Source: Saccharomycodes ludwigii (taxonomy: Eukaryota > Ascomycota > Saccharomycetes > Saccharomycodales > Saccharomycodaceae). Taken from it: a stretch of DNA of 64,000 nt. The stretch lies in assembly GCF_020623625.1 (NCBI RefSeq), contig NC_060204.1:1-64000 (forward strand), in the 5' to 3' direction. The position numbers and the translations under genes are program-made. Below the pieces are notes generated by a model, which was not told where the DNA came from, searched no databases, and saw only the letters and a program-made list of their open reading frames with translations. Every line of letters starts with the position of its first letter. The stretch's first letter is position 1. This document shows, piece after piece, positions 11,175 to 24,136 of the stretch.

Positions 11175-14100
11175 AATTCAGTTCGTGAAACCATGTAATG
11201 CATTACTTGCGTGTAAAATACATGAGCCTATACATTCAAAACGCGTCATATTTGTCACTTTTTTTTTCTGATGGTATGAGACGAATGCACGCGTCTGGTC
11301 GTTTTTGACGCAAGCATTCCGTCATTTTTCAAAGAATTTGACCATATTCAGCCAAAAAAAAAAATAACTGTTAAACTATCGCACACTCACTACAAGGGCT
11401 CCATTCATTAACACATTTAACATGCACTTGATTAAAAAAAAAAAAAAAAAAAAAAAAATGTATTCATAACAATGTATCTATCCCACACATAACACCTGTG
11501 CAATTGCTAGTCCAAACTGTTATTTTTTTTAATGCAAATTATAAAAACGTTTCATCCGAACAGTTTTGAGTCTTATTGGTTTTGAATGCTACTGCAATAG
11601 GAAAATGCTTGAATTTTTGTACTCCGAACTTACTTATAACTACATATTTTTGGTGTTGGATTAAATTAAATTTAAACAACAAATTTTATTAATAAAATTA
11701 AAAAAAAATGAAAGGTTGACTTTTTATAAATTTTAAATCGTAATATGTTTATGTAAATATGGTAGTTATTAGTTGTGTGCTGGTTTGCTTTGTACAAGCA
11801 CAATGTTAAAATCTTATAACTGAAAATAAATAAACAAATTTACTCATTTTATACGATTTGTTATTAAAAAAAGTGAAGCCCTAAAACGTAAAAGTCATAA
11901 AAAAACAGAGTCAAACAATTAGAGGCTAAGGTGTAGGATCAAAAAAATAGTGTCCAGATGTCAGGGTCAAACATTTAAAGCCCTAAAAAAATAAAATCCA
12001 AAAAATAAAATCCAAAACATATCCAAAAAATATAATCCAAAACATATAATCCAAAACATATAATCCAAAAAATAAAGCCCTAAAAAAAACATCAGAAAAA
12101 GTGATAATCATGCAGTCCGAAAATAACATATATCCCGATATGCCATCACTGCCATTCGAAGCTTAACCCGAGTTTCATTCTTATCTTATCTCAAAAAAAA
12201 ATTAAAAAAAAAAAATCTAATCTTTCATTCAATCTTTTCCATCCCCACTTTCAACAACAACAACAACAACAACCAAGATAAACTACAATAACACTGCCAA
12301 ACAACTTTTAACTTTTGTACAATCTTATATTCTGTATGTCTTGTCTATATAAATTACAGTTCCAATTTAATATTTAATCAGAATAACACAAATCTATATA
12401 CACTTTGCCATGTCTATACAACCTTATCGATAAACAATTTACTCCTTTTTTTTTATTTTTATCTAGAGCACGTGATTGACAACGTAACTACTTTTTTTTT
12501 ATTTTTTTTTTTTTGGTTGCATAAACGCATCTTCCATTTCGAGTTGCTACTACAACTACTACTACAAAAAAAGAAACAGTATCAATCATTTGAACAGAAA
12601 AAAAAAAAAAAAAAAAAAAACCCTTTACACAATTACTTTAATTCATACACACATACTTTTTATATCGAATAACCTATACAAAAAAAAAAAATATACAAAG
12701 TGCCTGTGCAACAAATTCCAAATTCTTTAATGGAGATTTATGGCGGCCTGCTAATTTTGTGAACATATAGTTGATCTGAGTATTCTGTATTTTGTGAGCA
12801 TATGCATATTAAATCCATTCCAATTCTCAATATCACACACCAAATTTACTTCCAGCATCAGAATGTAGAAATATAAATTGATAATACAAGCATTTAACCA
12901 ATGGAAATTTTCACAGGTTTTTTAATGGAATTTACGTTTCTAGCTTGTGTTTAGATTAATACAAAGAAAATTATATTCCTCATGCTACAGGAGTAATACC
13001 ATAGTTATACCTAGGTTTATGTTATATATACAAGTCTCTTTAGGGGGAAAAAAGTTATTTGTTCATGGCTTTGGCATAACAGTAATTGTACTCAAAATAA
13101 TAAAATTAACTGCATTTGAACAGTCTGAAAAGTGTTCTACCGAAATATCAAATAAACTGGGCTATACACTTAAGTGCTGTGTATATTATTACAAAATATG
13201 TTGTTTTTTTTTACGGAATATGGAGCTTTTTTTTTTTAATACATTGTCTCAAAGTCTTTTATTAGCCCACTGAACAATCATATAAATATTGCCATATTAC
13301 TATATTGTTTTTGGATCACTAATATGCCCCAATCTCAATTATTTACTCTACAGGTTCGGATAGTTTTCAAGTTGGTAAAAATATTACCAAGCAAGATTTA
13401 CATTTCATCTAAGAATTTGTTATCCAAGAGCGTAAAATAGATTGTACACTACACATTATTAACCTACATTTTGTAGGATCTTATTTAACATCTAAAGTAT
13501 TGTTTTTTACTTGTCTGTTCAAATCATCACAAAAGAGATTATTCTTATAGCATCAACAAATAAGTGGTAACTTATGTCTCCTCGTATGAAGGCAATTGTT
13601 CACAAACTATTCTATATAGCACATCTTTCTTTTGTTGTTTCCTTATTTCAGATGTTTTGATGTTATGATAAGTGATAAAATATCTTACAGTATGAAACAC
13701 AGAAATGTGAATGTTGTAATTGGCCAAAAGCTATGGCAATTGAATGATCTATTATTTATGATTTATACTTGTAGTAATGATGATGTGTTTCGTAAAGAGA
13801 TATGAAACAAAACTCTCTGTCTCTTTTCATGTGATAAGTTCTCAAAAACAATCTCTAAATCAGTATTGTTATCTCCAGTAACAATTTAAAAATTTTGACA
13901 ATGACCCTGTCTAGCTTATAAAGCATGTGTGTGTAAAAATTACAGGAAATACTAAAAAGATACGTCAAGGTTCCTGTTTTACCAACAAATATAAAATGTT
14001 ACTACACTTGATCTGTTTACAAAAATCATCTACCTTGATCTCAGTTCAAAATGTCATTAAAAACTAGAACCAAGTAGTAGTCAAGTGTCTTGCTGATTTG

Positions 14101-16945
14101 GATTGATTGCTGTTATTCCACGAAATTACATTTAGAATATTGATCAATAGCATTAATAATCGTGCTCCAAATACAATCTTCTTTTATTTTCCTGTAAATG
14201 TTATTAACAATATGATTTACGTGGTGAAAAAAGAAAATGAAGGAAATTGGTATCACAAATACACATCCCAGTTTTGTATAAGTTTTTCAACAACTGCTAT
14301 GTAACAAGATCACTACTGCGTTTCCACAATTGGATGATCTTATTAATTTCAAATGATTGAATTGGTAACATATAAAACAAAATAGACTGTAATTATTAAT
14401 TAAGATTCAGTACTGTGAAGTGCCTAAAAGTGTAACAAAATATATGTTTCATTATATTATTTGCAATGTCCTTGCTTTTAATCAAAATAAATATCCTTCT
14501 CTTTCTAATAGCAAGCCATTTCTTACCAACTCATGTTAGTCACACAATAAATCACAAATAAACTAGTTACTTACTCAGTTGTCCATTTAAACATATCTCC
14601 CAATATATTGATACAATATTCCATAGTAATACTTGTGTTACTCCTGCAATTAGGAAAAAAAAAAAAAAAAAGTTCATTTCAAACTGAATCAGAATTTCAA
14701 ATTTCACACTAATCATATAATGACATTTTGTAATAAACCTTTTTTTGATGAATATAATATATAAATTGACATGCACATTTAGATTTTATGTATGCAACAG
14801 CTGGTCTTCATAAATATCACTGAATCTTTGAATACTCTTAAATATAATAATGTTTGGCATACACTTAGTAGATATAAACCGAGTATGTGTGTTGTCAGTT
14901 CTAGATCTAGTATCAAATTAGAGTAAAAAGAAAAGCCTTATTACTAACCCACTTTTTAAAATAATAATTAGAAACGAAGTTATAAGTGGTAATACCAATG
15001 CTTTACATGTCCACAGTGTTGGAATGAAAAATTAAATATAATAAAAGTATTCAGGTGTCAGATCGCACAGTATAACCTTATTTGTTATTTGATTGATTTG
15101 TGAATTGATACTTTAATAAATAAATACTTTTCATGTTTTCAGTGTATCTTTTGTTTTTAAACTTTTATCATGCTTAAACAGTTATACACCACTTATATTT
15201 TGGATGACATGTAAATATTAATGTGTGCTTATTAGTAGCAATATGGTCCTTCACTCCAGTACAGTCATTATGATTCCAACAAACACGCAATGGTTATCCA
15301 CTAGAATAACAAAATAATAATAAACAGCCCCTTTATAGTGTTGTTTTTCTTCACTCCAATCAGTATATATCCAGTTGAAACATTCTTTGAAAGTGTAGAT
15401 ATGATTTCGTATTTTGATAGGTTTTATAAATACTACCTGAATATCTGTTTTTTGATCAAAAACTTTTCTAATTTCTTGTAAGTTGTTGTAAATTGTGTAA
15501 AATACTTGTTTTGTTTTGTTTTGTTATTTCTGATAATCAACAAACTGTTTTTTTTTAACTTTGTTGGTAATTCACAGCTTGAAAATATTTAGCATTTTTT
15601 ACGAAACAAATCTTTTTTTTTTTTTTTTTGCAGCCAAAGAAATAATTTTTTTTTTTTCGTTCGCTCAAAAATATCATCTAAATTCACAATGTTATTTTAT
15701 CAATAAAACTTTAATAAATGTTATCTAACATAAAATATAGAAAGTGAAATTGCATTTGAACACCAGTTATTTCAAGAGTTATGGAGAGTTAGAAATGCAC
15801 CAAGTTTTCACCCAATATATTTTATAAATTTACCAAAGAAACTATGTCATTGTAACTATCAAGACCATGAATACTTCCAAGCATTCAGATAACATATGAA
15901 GCAACGAGAACTAAAAACTAAGTAGTTTAATATTACATATTGCAATAAGAATAATAGATGTGATAAAACCCAATGAATAAATTTAAGACTAGTTTTCAAT
16001 AACAAGTTTGTTTTGTTTTATGGATTATGTTACAATTCATTATATGTAAAGAATAAAGTTTATTTTTGTTAATTAACACAAAATAGCAGCAAACTCAAAA
16101 TGAATGAATCACAACATCTCAATTGAACATACACAATGAATCAAATACCATTCAATATTGTTTCCAAATTTCTATCTATATTACAAGATCTCTACTTGTA
16201 TGTTTTTTCTTTTAATATACGCTAAAGTTGATGAAATATGACAAGTACTCCGTTGACAAGGAATGCATATTGCTGCATATTCACACTCGTCTTTCGATAT
16301 AAGCTTATGATTATACATTGTGATAAAGCAAGCACTTATATGAACTAATTATTAACAAACACTTGACTTATGGAATAATAAAAAAATAGAGCTTGTTAAC
16401 TAAAGAATAATATATATGAAGGGAAACTTGATCACCAATCATGTTACAAATAAACATCGATTTTATAGAATCTGGGCAGACTTATAAGCTTGGAATTATT
16501 GGTTCAAAAAACACAACATAAATTATCTCATTGATCGAGTATTTACTTCCAAAAAAATAGATCTATCTTATTCTTTATAGTTTAAGACACTTTTCTTCAC
16601 TATTATTATTACACTTTTGAACTCAGCGATAGAAGAAGAATTAAAATAAAAAATTCAGTATGAGAAACAAGAAAGAAAATAATATTCCAATGTTATCAAT
16701 AAATAATCAGAAAAAAAAAATTTATTAGAAATAAAAACAACTTACAGTATGAAAACTAAATTGATTTAATGGTATTAAAATAACGAACTATAAAATAATA
16801 CAAAAAAACAGACAATATCAAAGTTGAATGAAATAAAGACAAAAAAACATTATGAACTCAAAAAAATAACCGACGAACTTAAAAAAAAAATAAACTAAAC
16901 ATATCAGATACGATTGGAAACAAATATTTGTTTACAAAAGTGAGT
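11175..16945. other. gene desert
   Basis: 5.8 kb with no supportable gene on either strand. Open frames are at most about 108 codons, in AT-rich sequence without recognisable motifs. About 11200-11350 contains CG-rich words, including two ACGCGT, that could be a relic promoter. 11990-12080 has AAATCCAAAACATATAATCC repeated about five times. CACGTG followed by AT lies at 12469. 12700-16900 is less homopolymeric than the flanks and could contain a decayed gene or a non-coding RNA I cannot identify. No tRNA A-box and B-box pair was found. Confidence 0.6.
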
Positions 16946-17256
16946 TTAAAATAAATTGAAAAATAAAACAAATAAAGTAAAGGACATCTTGAAAGTCGAT
17001 ATTCTGTTTGAAACAGCACCAGCTTGGTAAATAGAAATTAATCCACTAGATCCTGGTTGAGATTGAATACTTTGAACTTCAATACCAGTTGTACTAGAAA
17101 CAGTTTCTGATTGAATAGTAGTAGTAATAACTTTGCTACCAGATGTGGTCTTGGTAATAACATTGTCGGAATTACCAGAGTTACCATTGGCACTCTTGGT
17201 AACAGTGGTATAAAGAGAACCAGAAGAAATAGTCTCGAAATATTCACTAGCATTGC

Positions 17257-18049
17257 CTGGAGAACCTGATCCGTTTTCATTATTATTGTTTGGAACAATA
17301 GTAGATGTAATAACAGATGTGATGGTACTACCTGATGTAGTGTACACGCTAGTCTTGGTAACAGTAACTGGTGTATTACCAGTTTCGGAACTACCAGATC
17401 CACCATTGTTGTTGTTGTTATTTGGAACAATAGTAGAGGTGATAGTAGCAGTAATGGTGCTACCAGATGTGGTAAACACACTAGTCTTAGTAACAGTAAC
17501 TGGTGTATTACCAGTTTCGGAACTACCAGATCCACCATTGTTGTTGTTGTTATTTGGAACAATAGTAGAGGTGATAGTAGCAGTAATGGTGCTACCAGAT
17601 GTAGTGTACACGCTAGTCTTGGTAACAGTAACTGGTGTATTACCAGTTTCGGAACTACCAGATCCACCATTGTTGTTGTTGTTATTTGGAACAATAGTAG
17701 AGGTGATAGTAGCAGTAATGGTGCTACCAGATGTAGTGTACACACTAGTCTTAGTAACAGTAACTGGTGTATTAGCAGTTTCGGAACTACCAGATCCACC
17801 ATTGTTGTTGTTGTTATTTGGAACAATAGTAGAGGTGATAGTAGCAGTAATGGTGCTACCAGATGTAGTGTACACGCTAGTCTTGGTAACAGTAACTGGT
17901 GTATTACCAGTTTCGGAACTACCAGATCCACCATTGTTGTTGTTGTTATTTGGAACAATAGTAGAGGTGATAGTAGCAGTAATGGTACTTCCAGATGTAG
18001 TGAATACACTAGTCTTAGTAACAGTAACTGGTGTATTGGAAGTCTCAGA
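17257..18049 (-). repeat. six 132-bp coding repeats (poly-Asn type)
   Basis: Tandem copies of 132 bp (44 residues: NTPVTVTKTSV, TTSGSTITATITS, TIVP, then six Asn and a Gly/Ser linker) in the adhesin pseudogene. Landmarks recur 132 bp apart, for example AGTTTCGGAA at 17381 and 17513. The copies are nearly identical, so length changes by recombination are expected. Confidence 0.9.
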
Positions 18050-18384
18050 ACTAACAGAATAAACCTCGGAACCGGAATTGTTAGAACCACCATTATTGTT
18101 GTTGTTGTTGTTTGGAATAGTGGTGGTAGTAGCATCGCATGTGACAATAGTCGAGGTTATAGTTCTGCCAGATGTAACAATCACAGTAGTTCTTGTAACA
18201 CTAGAAGGCAATCCAGGTGTCTCAGTAGTTGGATTAACTGGAGAAACAGTTTCGGAAGTAGAGGTAGTACCTGGAGCTGGATTAGTAAAGGTTTTTGAAG
18301 TGGAGCTACCTTTGCTTGGGTTTGTAAATGGCCCAGTATTAGTGGTATCTGGAATACAAGTCAATGGTAAAGATTTAGAACTGG

Positions 18385-19870
18385 TAGTGTTGAAATAACC
18401 AAATCCTGGTGTTTCAACGTAAATGATAGTGGAAGTGGTAGACAATCCATTAGAGCCAGTAACAGTGAAAATGTTAGTGGAATACGTCGAAGTGTAAGCA
18501 CCACCCCAAGATGTGAATGTAGTACTAATGTCATAATTGGCTGGTGTTTCAACTGTGTATATGGTGGAAGTGGATGGTCTACCATCAGTACCAGTAGTAG
18601 TGATAACACTAGTACCAATAGCAGATGTAACAGACCCAGTCCATGGTACATTAGTGGTAATAACACCATTGTTGGTGGGCGTTTGCACTGTGTAGATGGT
18701 AGATGTTGTTGGTAATCCATCAGTACCGGTAGCGGTAAATACACTGGTACCCACAGTGGAAGTAACAAACCCAGTCCATGGTACATTAGTGGTAGTAACA
18801 CCATTGTTGGTAGGCGTTTGCACTGTGTAGATGGTAGATGTTGTTGGTAATCCATCAGTACCGGTAGTGGTAAATACACTAGTACCCACAGTGGAAGTAA
18901 CAAACCCAGTCCATGGTACATTAGTAGTCGAATCCCTACGATTGATAGGCGTTTGCACTGTGTAGATGGTAGATGTGGTTGGCAATCCATCAGTACCGAT
19001 AGCGGTAAATACACTAGTACCCACAGTGGAAGTAACAAACCCAGTCCATGGTACATTAGTAGTCGAATCCCTACGATTGATAGGCGTTTGCACTGTGTAG
19101 ATGGTAGATGTTGTTGGCAATCCATCAGTACCGGTAGTGGTAAATACACTGGTACCTACAGTGGAAGTAACAAACCCAGTCCATGGTACATTAGTGGTAG
19201 TAACACCATTGTTGGTAGGCGTTTGCACTGTGTAGATGGTAGATGTGGTTGGCAAATCATCAGTACCGGTAGTGGTAAATACACTAGTACCTACAGTGGA
19301 AGTAACAAACCCAGTCCATGGTACATTAGTAGTCGAATCCCTACGATTGGTAGGCGTTTGCACTGTGTAGATGGTAGATGTTGTTGGCAATCCATCAGTA
19401 CCGGTAGTGGTAAATACACTGGTACCTACAGTGGAAGTAACAAACCCAGTCCATGGTACATTAGTGGTAGTAACACCATTGTTGGTAGGCGTTTGCACTG
19501 TGTAGATGGTAGATGTGGTTGGTACTCCATCAGTACCAGTAGTAGTAAAAATTGAAGTACCAACAGTAGTAGTAACAGATCCAGTCCAAGCTTCATATGT
19601 AGTACTATCAGCTGGAATCATTGGAGTTTGTACTGTATAAATGGTAAAGGTGGTTGAAATACCATCGGAACCGGTAGTAGTTATAATGCTATTACCAATA
19701 GTAGATGTAACAAAACCAGTCCATGGTATGTAGGTGGTTGTAACAGCATCAACTTCTGGAGTTTCAACGGTGTAAATGGTAGATGTAGTTGGAATACCGT
19801 CTGAGCCAATACTGGTAGTTACACTAGTACCAATGGTAGAAGTAAATGCACCAGTCCATGGCGTGTAGGT
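18385..19870 (-). repeat. eleven 135-bp coding repeats (PWTG type)
   Basis: Tandem 45-residue Flo-type repeats with PWTG, TSTVGTSVFTTTGTDG, PTTSTIYTVQTP cores. Linkers alternate between TNNGVTTT and TNRRDSTT or INRRDSTT. The outer copies are more diverged than the middle ones, the usual result of unequal exchange within the array. Confidence 0.9.
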
Positions 19871-20818
19871 AGTAGTATTGTGTTCATAGGCTGGGCAATA
19901 AGATTCTTTTCCATCGAATGTAAATACGTAATTTGTAAAATCACTCATTACAGTTCCATCCGGTAAAGTTACTGTGAAATTCATATTTGCTTTTCCTAAG
20001 GCATTGGTAAATACAATTCTTAGTGGATAATATAATCCACCAAATAGCGTCTTTTCACTTGAACTGTCACCATCTACTCCTGAATACCAACCTCTTATAG
20101 CATTAAGAAAAAAATCTGTTGAAGTAGCAGTAATATCATTTTGTTCACAACATCCAAAGGCATTATCCCCAAATAAAACACCAGCAGAATCATCAACATT
20201 TCCTAGCGTAAAAGTATAATCACCGGTTTCTGGAGCTAAAAAATAACCGGTAAGTTACATTGTGAAATTAGTAAAAGTCGTATTATAACCGTACACTAAT
20301 GGCATTGTTGAAACATCTATATCGCTATTGAAACAAATGTAGCTATTATATGGAGCATCTGCATCTGGACAAGTCCATGGATAGCTTACTCCAGGATTTA
20401 AAAAATAATGAGCTGTTTTACAAATAAAATAATCGGCCAAATCACTTTCATTGTAATAACATGGATATCCTGTTGCAAAGGTAACAGTACTTACACCATT
20501 TTGAAAATGATATGGTGCAGAGTTTTGATAATATCCATAGGCCATGTAATCTAAGTTACTAAAGGTGGTACCATCATTATAGGTATAATTATACCATCTC
20601 ACTTTAAATCCATTGATTGGATCTGTAATTGGACTACAAGCATCATTTGTATCGGGTAACTCTTGAGCATCAATTATTTTTGCAAATAGATATATAAAGA
20701 ATGTTAACAATAAAATCGCTCGCTTGTAAATAATGAACATCATTTTTGCTAATTATAAAGGCTCGGAATTTTTTTTAACTATATAAAAATAAAATATATT
20801 TATTTGCAAAAATGTTTT

Positions 20819-21245
20819 TGTTGGAACCAAATTCCAATTGCGAATTAAAAATTAGCCAAATCAAGTATAATTATATTTTAAGTATTGGAAAATATATTTC
20901 CGATAGTATATCGGCAATATGTTTATCGGTGATTGATTATCACCAAAAATACAACTTAGCTGAAGTCATTTACTGTTAAGTTATAAAACCAATATTAATT
21001 GAGTAGAAAAAAATTGTGTTCTATAAAGAACATAAAAAACGAAGCTGAAAATGTAATGAAAAAAACACTTTTTATATAATTATTTAGTCGTAAGTAATAT
21101 ACGAAACCATTTAGTAAAAATACTATAATCAAATATATAACGTTTTTTAAACACCCAGTTTCATGGTTGATCTACAAAGAATGTCCCATCACCAAAATTC
21201 CAATAATGATAATAATAACACTTCAGATCTTGTTTTATATGAACA
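20819..21245 (+). mobile_element. LTR fossil (copia-type) in the adhesin promoter
   Basis: About 427 bp starting TGTTGGAACCAAATTCC and ending TATGAACA. The 5-bp flanks are GTTTT and CTTTT, so a perfect target-site duplication is not seen. It lies in the same orientation as the LTR at 22749 and may be the other end of one shortened element. The two LTRs differ at many positions, so the element is old. It ends 76 bp upstream of the adhesin start, in opposite orientation. Confidence 0.82.
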
Positions 21246-21945
21246 CTTTTTTTTTTTTCTTTTTTTAAAACCCCTCGTAAAATAATTTTTTAAATTATTA
21301 ATTTGGGTCTTTCTTTCTGTAAGAAAATTTTAAAAGAATAAAAAAAACAAAGGAACGCATTTTAAGAAAATCCATCTATATACTCGAGCTTTTAGGTTTT
21401 TGTACTATCTTTATATGATATAAATAAGGTGACTCATTTATATAATATAAAATTTAGGATCTACAGTAAATAATTTAAATTTTTTACAACCACTGCAAAG
21501 ATAAATTAATTTTCCTGCAGAAAAAAAGGGAAAAAAAATATTTTTAAGATCATTCATTTTTATGATTGACTAAAATTTGTAGATGCTCGTAACTAAAATA
21601 TTTTTTCAGAAGCCACGCAAGGTTAACCCGTTGTATTTCGGACTCAGCAAATAGCCACATATATAAACAGTTTTTTTTACCTAAAAAAAAAAAAAAAAAA
21701 AAAGGTTATTAGATTTTTTTAACTATTTACGAGAATAAAATCTGCATCAATGAGGGAAAATTATAAAACAATAAATACAAATCCTCGTATTAACTTTCAC
21801 ATGTATATATCTATTCAACAAGTCTATAGATTGCAACAGTAAAGTGAGGGGAAGAAATTTTGTATAATTACGCGGAAAAAATAACATTTTATATTCCTAC
21901 AGATGCTTTTCAAAAATTAAAGAAAGTTCGTAAAATAATATAATT
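21246..21945. other. AT-rich non-coding stretch
   Basis: Poly-T and poly-A tracts, no gene or recognisable element domain. It may be decayed internal sequence of the element bounded by the LTRs at 20819 and 22749. Confidence 0.5.
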
Positions 21946-22748
21946 TTGCAGGGCAAAATCAGCAATTTAGTAGCTGATATTGACAGCAATGTTAATGAAT
22001 TACCAATAATAAGAAATCTGAAGATTCCTGAAAAAATCATCGATACTATCGCAAATTATTCAACCAAAAACAAATTTATGCAAAGAGCAATAGGCTTATT
22101 AAATTATGTTGCTATGAAGTACAGGTACGACATTATATTTACGGTAAACTTTCTATCACGATACTGGTTATATCCATCACATGAGATTTTGAAAAAACAG
22201 CTAAGAAATTATTAAGTTATGTGTATAATACAAGCAATTACAAATTAATGTGGAAATATGAAAATATTACCAATGGTGAGTTGAAATTAGTATCAGATGC
22301 TAGTCATAGCAATGCTGAAGACTATAAAAGTCAGTATGGTTACTCAATTTAATGGAACAACTTGATCGTTGGAGCCAAGACTGAAGTGACAACTATAAGT
22401 TGCATTAGTTCAACCGAAGCTGAAATATTTAGTATGGTCAAAGGCATTATGACAATAAAGAATTGGTTGACAGGTACCAGAAAGATAAACAAGAAAGAAA
22501 AAATTATTGTAAAATGTGATAACAAAAGTGCTATACTACTCTGTTCTAGTTATAATGTCTCAAAGTTTCGAGACAAGTTCCGTGGAATAAGAACGTATAG
22601 AATGAGACAAGAAAAAGAAAAATTAAAATTCCGATTTGTGTTTGTTGAATCAAAAAACAATGAGTCTGATGTTTTAACCAAGTTCAATCCCGATAAAAAG
22701 GATATTGGAAAGTTTGTGGAATTGTTTGATCGTTGGTCAAATGGTGCA
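21946..22748 (+). mobile_element. copia-type pol fossil (RT C-terminus and RNase H)
   Basis: Open segments encode pieces typical of Ty1/copia pol: QRAIGLLNYVAMKYRYDI with a following FLSRY (reverse transcriptase end), and SSTEAEIFSM, KCDNKSAI and ESKNNESDVLTK (RNase H). The region is broken, with at least one interruption, and ends directly at the LTR at 22749. It is an old fossil. Confidence 0.88.
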
Positions 22749-23180
22749 TGTTGGAACCAAATTCCAATAGGGAGTAAAAAATTAGTCAAATTAAATATCA
22801 TGATATTTCAAGTGTTAAAAAATATATTCCCGACAATTTACATAGTTAACTCTATCGAAGCTATGTTTATCTGTGATTGATTATTACCGAAAATTCAAAT
22901 TATCTGAAGTCATTTAATGACAAGTTACAAAATTAATATCAATTGAAAAACAGAGAAAATAGAGATATGTAAGTACAAAAATGAAGATTAAGAGTATAAT
23001 AAATAAAATACATCTCATATATTTTGTATAATTATAAATAATATAAGAAATCACTCGGTAAAAATACTATAATCAAATATATAATGTTTGTTGAATATAC
23101 AGTTTCATGGTTGATCTACAAGGAATGACCCATCCCTACAATTCCAATAATAACAGTTTAGATCCGGTTTCATCCGCATA
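22749..23180 (+). mobile_element. 3' LTR fossil of the 21.9 kb pol remnant
   Basis: Starts TGTTGGAACCAAATTCC and follows the 20819 LTR along its length, including GTGATTGATTA, TCACTCGGTAAAAATACTATAATC and CCCATCCCTACAATTCC. It ends near 23180 with a diverged TTTCATCCGCATA. It is in 3'-LTR position relative to the pol fossil. Confidence 0.85.
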
Positions 23181-23756
23181 ATCAAGTTTTACCAATTTTA
23201 TGATGTGATTTGCTCCTAGCTTTTTTATTTTTAAAATTATACAGTTAGAACCTACAACAAGGAATTCTGATGACTCGACTGATTTATTATCAGATTAAAT
23301 TACTATTAGATTTTTTTCAGTAAAATAGCACCATGTTTTTTTTTTTTTTTTTTTTCATTTAAAACAAAAAACTGATGTATCAAAAGACAAAAAGTTCAGT
23401 TTTTAAACCTACCATTAATTAAAAAGTGTATTTTCCAAGATGTTAACAAAGAGATGTTTACACTTTAAAGTAGCTCTACAAAAAATGAAAGTTTGGATAA
23501 TAACTTCATCAATTGCTTTTATATATTTGATAAAAAAGATTTTTCTTGTCAAGATTATGAATATATCACTAACACTTAAACATTATAGACGTATTATGTT
23601 ATAAAAACTACTGACACTGTTAAGTTTTAAAAAACTATAACTTCCACCATTGTGGTTTGATACAATGGTAATACCAATATTCCAAAGCACAATAAAAACC
23701 ATGTATCTGTCGATTCAAGTTACTAGTTCTGAAACCCTTGTTATTTCCAGTTGTCC
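23181..23756. other. non-coding stretch
   Basis: AT-rich sequence between the LTR and the adhesin fragment. No gene or element seen. Confidence 0.5.
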
Positions 23757-24136
23757 CAGTTACTATTACCAAGACTAGTGTGTTTACAATATCTGGAAGT
23801 ACCATCACATCTGTTATTACATCCACTATTGTTCCAAACAATAATAATGAAAACGGATCAGGTTCTCCAGGCAATGCTAGTGAATATGTTGAGACTATTT
23901 CTTCTGGTTCTGTTTACACCACTGGTACCAAGACCACATCAGGTAGGAAAGTTATTACTACTACTATCCAATCAGAAACTGTTTCTAGCACAGCTGCTAT
24001 TGAAGTTCAAAGTATTCAATCTCAACCAGCATCTAGTGGATTAATTTCTACTTCCCATGATGGCGCTGTTTCAAATAGAATGCCCACTTTCAAGATGTTT
24101 TTCACTTTATTTGTTTTATTTTTCAATTTCTTCTAA
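23757..24136 (+). pseudogene. inverted 3'-end fragment of the adhesin gene
   Basis: About 380 bp encoding the last 44-residue repeat and the C-terminus of the 16946-20743 adhesin, on the opposite strand. Matching pieces include TITKTSVFT, STITSVITSTIVPNNNNENG, SGSPGNASEYVETISSGS and the terminal FTLFVLFFNFF. Compared with the parent it lacks about 15 residues after the SSGS..YTT segment. Similarity stops at about 23757 upstream and at the stop codon downstream, so it has no signal peptide and no promoter. It looks like a decaying partial duplication that could pair with its parent 6.5 kb away. Confidence 0.85.

Larger units (their letters stand above)
16946..20743 (-). pseudogene. PA14 flocculin-type adhesin with an in-frame stop
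   Basis: The frame runs from the ATG at 20743 to the stop at 16946, broken only by a TAA at 20255-20257 (codon 163). The first 162 residues hold a signal peptide (hydrophobic ILLLTFFIYLFAKII) and the first half of the PA14 domain. Beyond the stop the same frame continues with the calcium-site motif VDDSAG and the rest of PA14. Then come about eleven 45-residue Thr-rich repeats, six to seven 44-residue TKTSVYTTSGSTITATITS repeats with poly-Asn, and a hydrophobic GPI-type C-terminus. The intact paralogue at 30140-36037 has Glu161 where this copy has the stop. An LTR lies 76 bp upstream. It is most likely a recently silenced cell-wall adhesin; stop readthrough (UAA followed by C) or an assembly error are alternatives. 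Confidence 0.85.

Noticed and set aside
12947-14304. Small open frames in the 11-17 kb desert
   Set aside because: Composition is that of random AT-rich sequence, starts are partly non-ATG, and no domain or conserved motif is visible.
17038-18147. Long open frames on both strands across the adhesin repeats (also 17253-18062 plus and 18361-19149 minus)
   Set aside because: In tandem repeats a stop-free unit stays stop-free in every copy. The frames start outside gene context and encode low-complexity shadows of the real frame.
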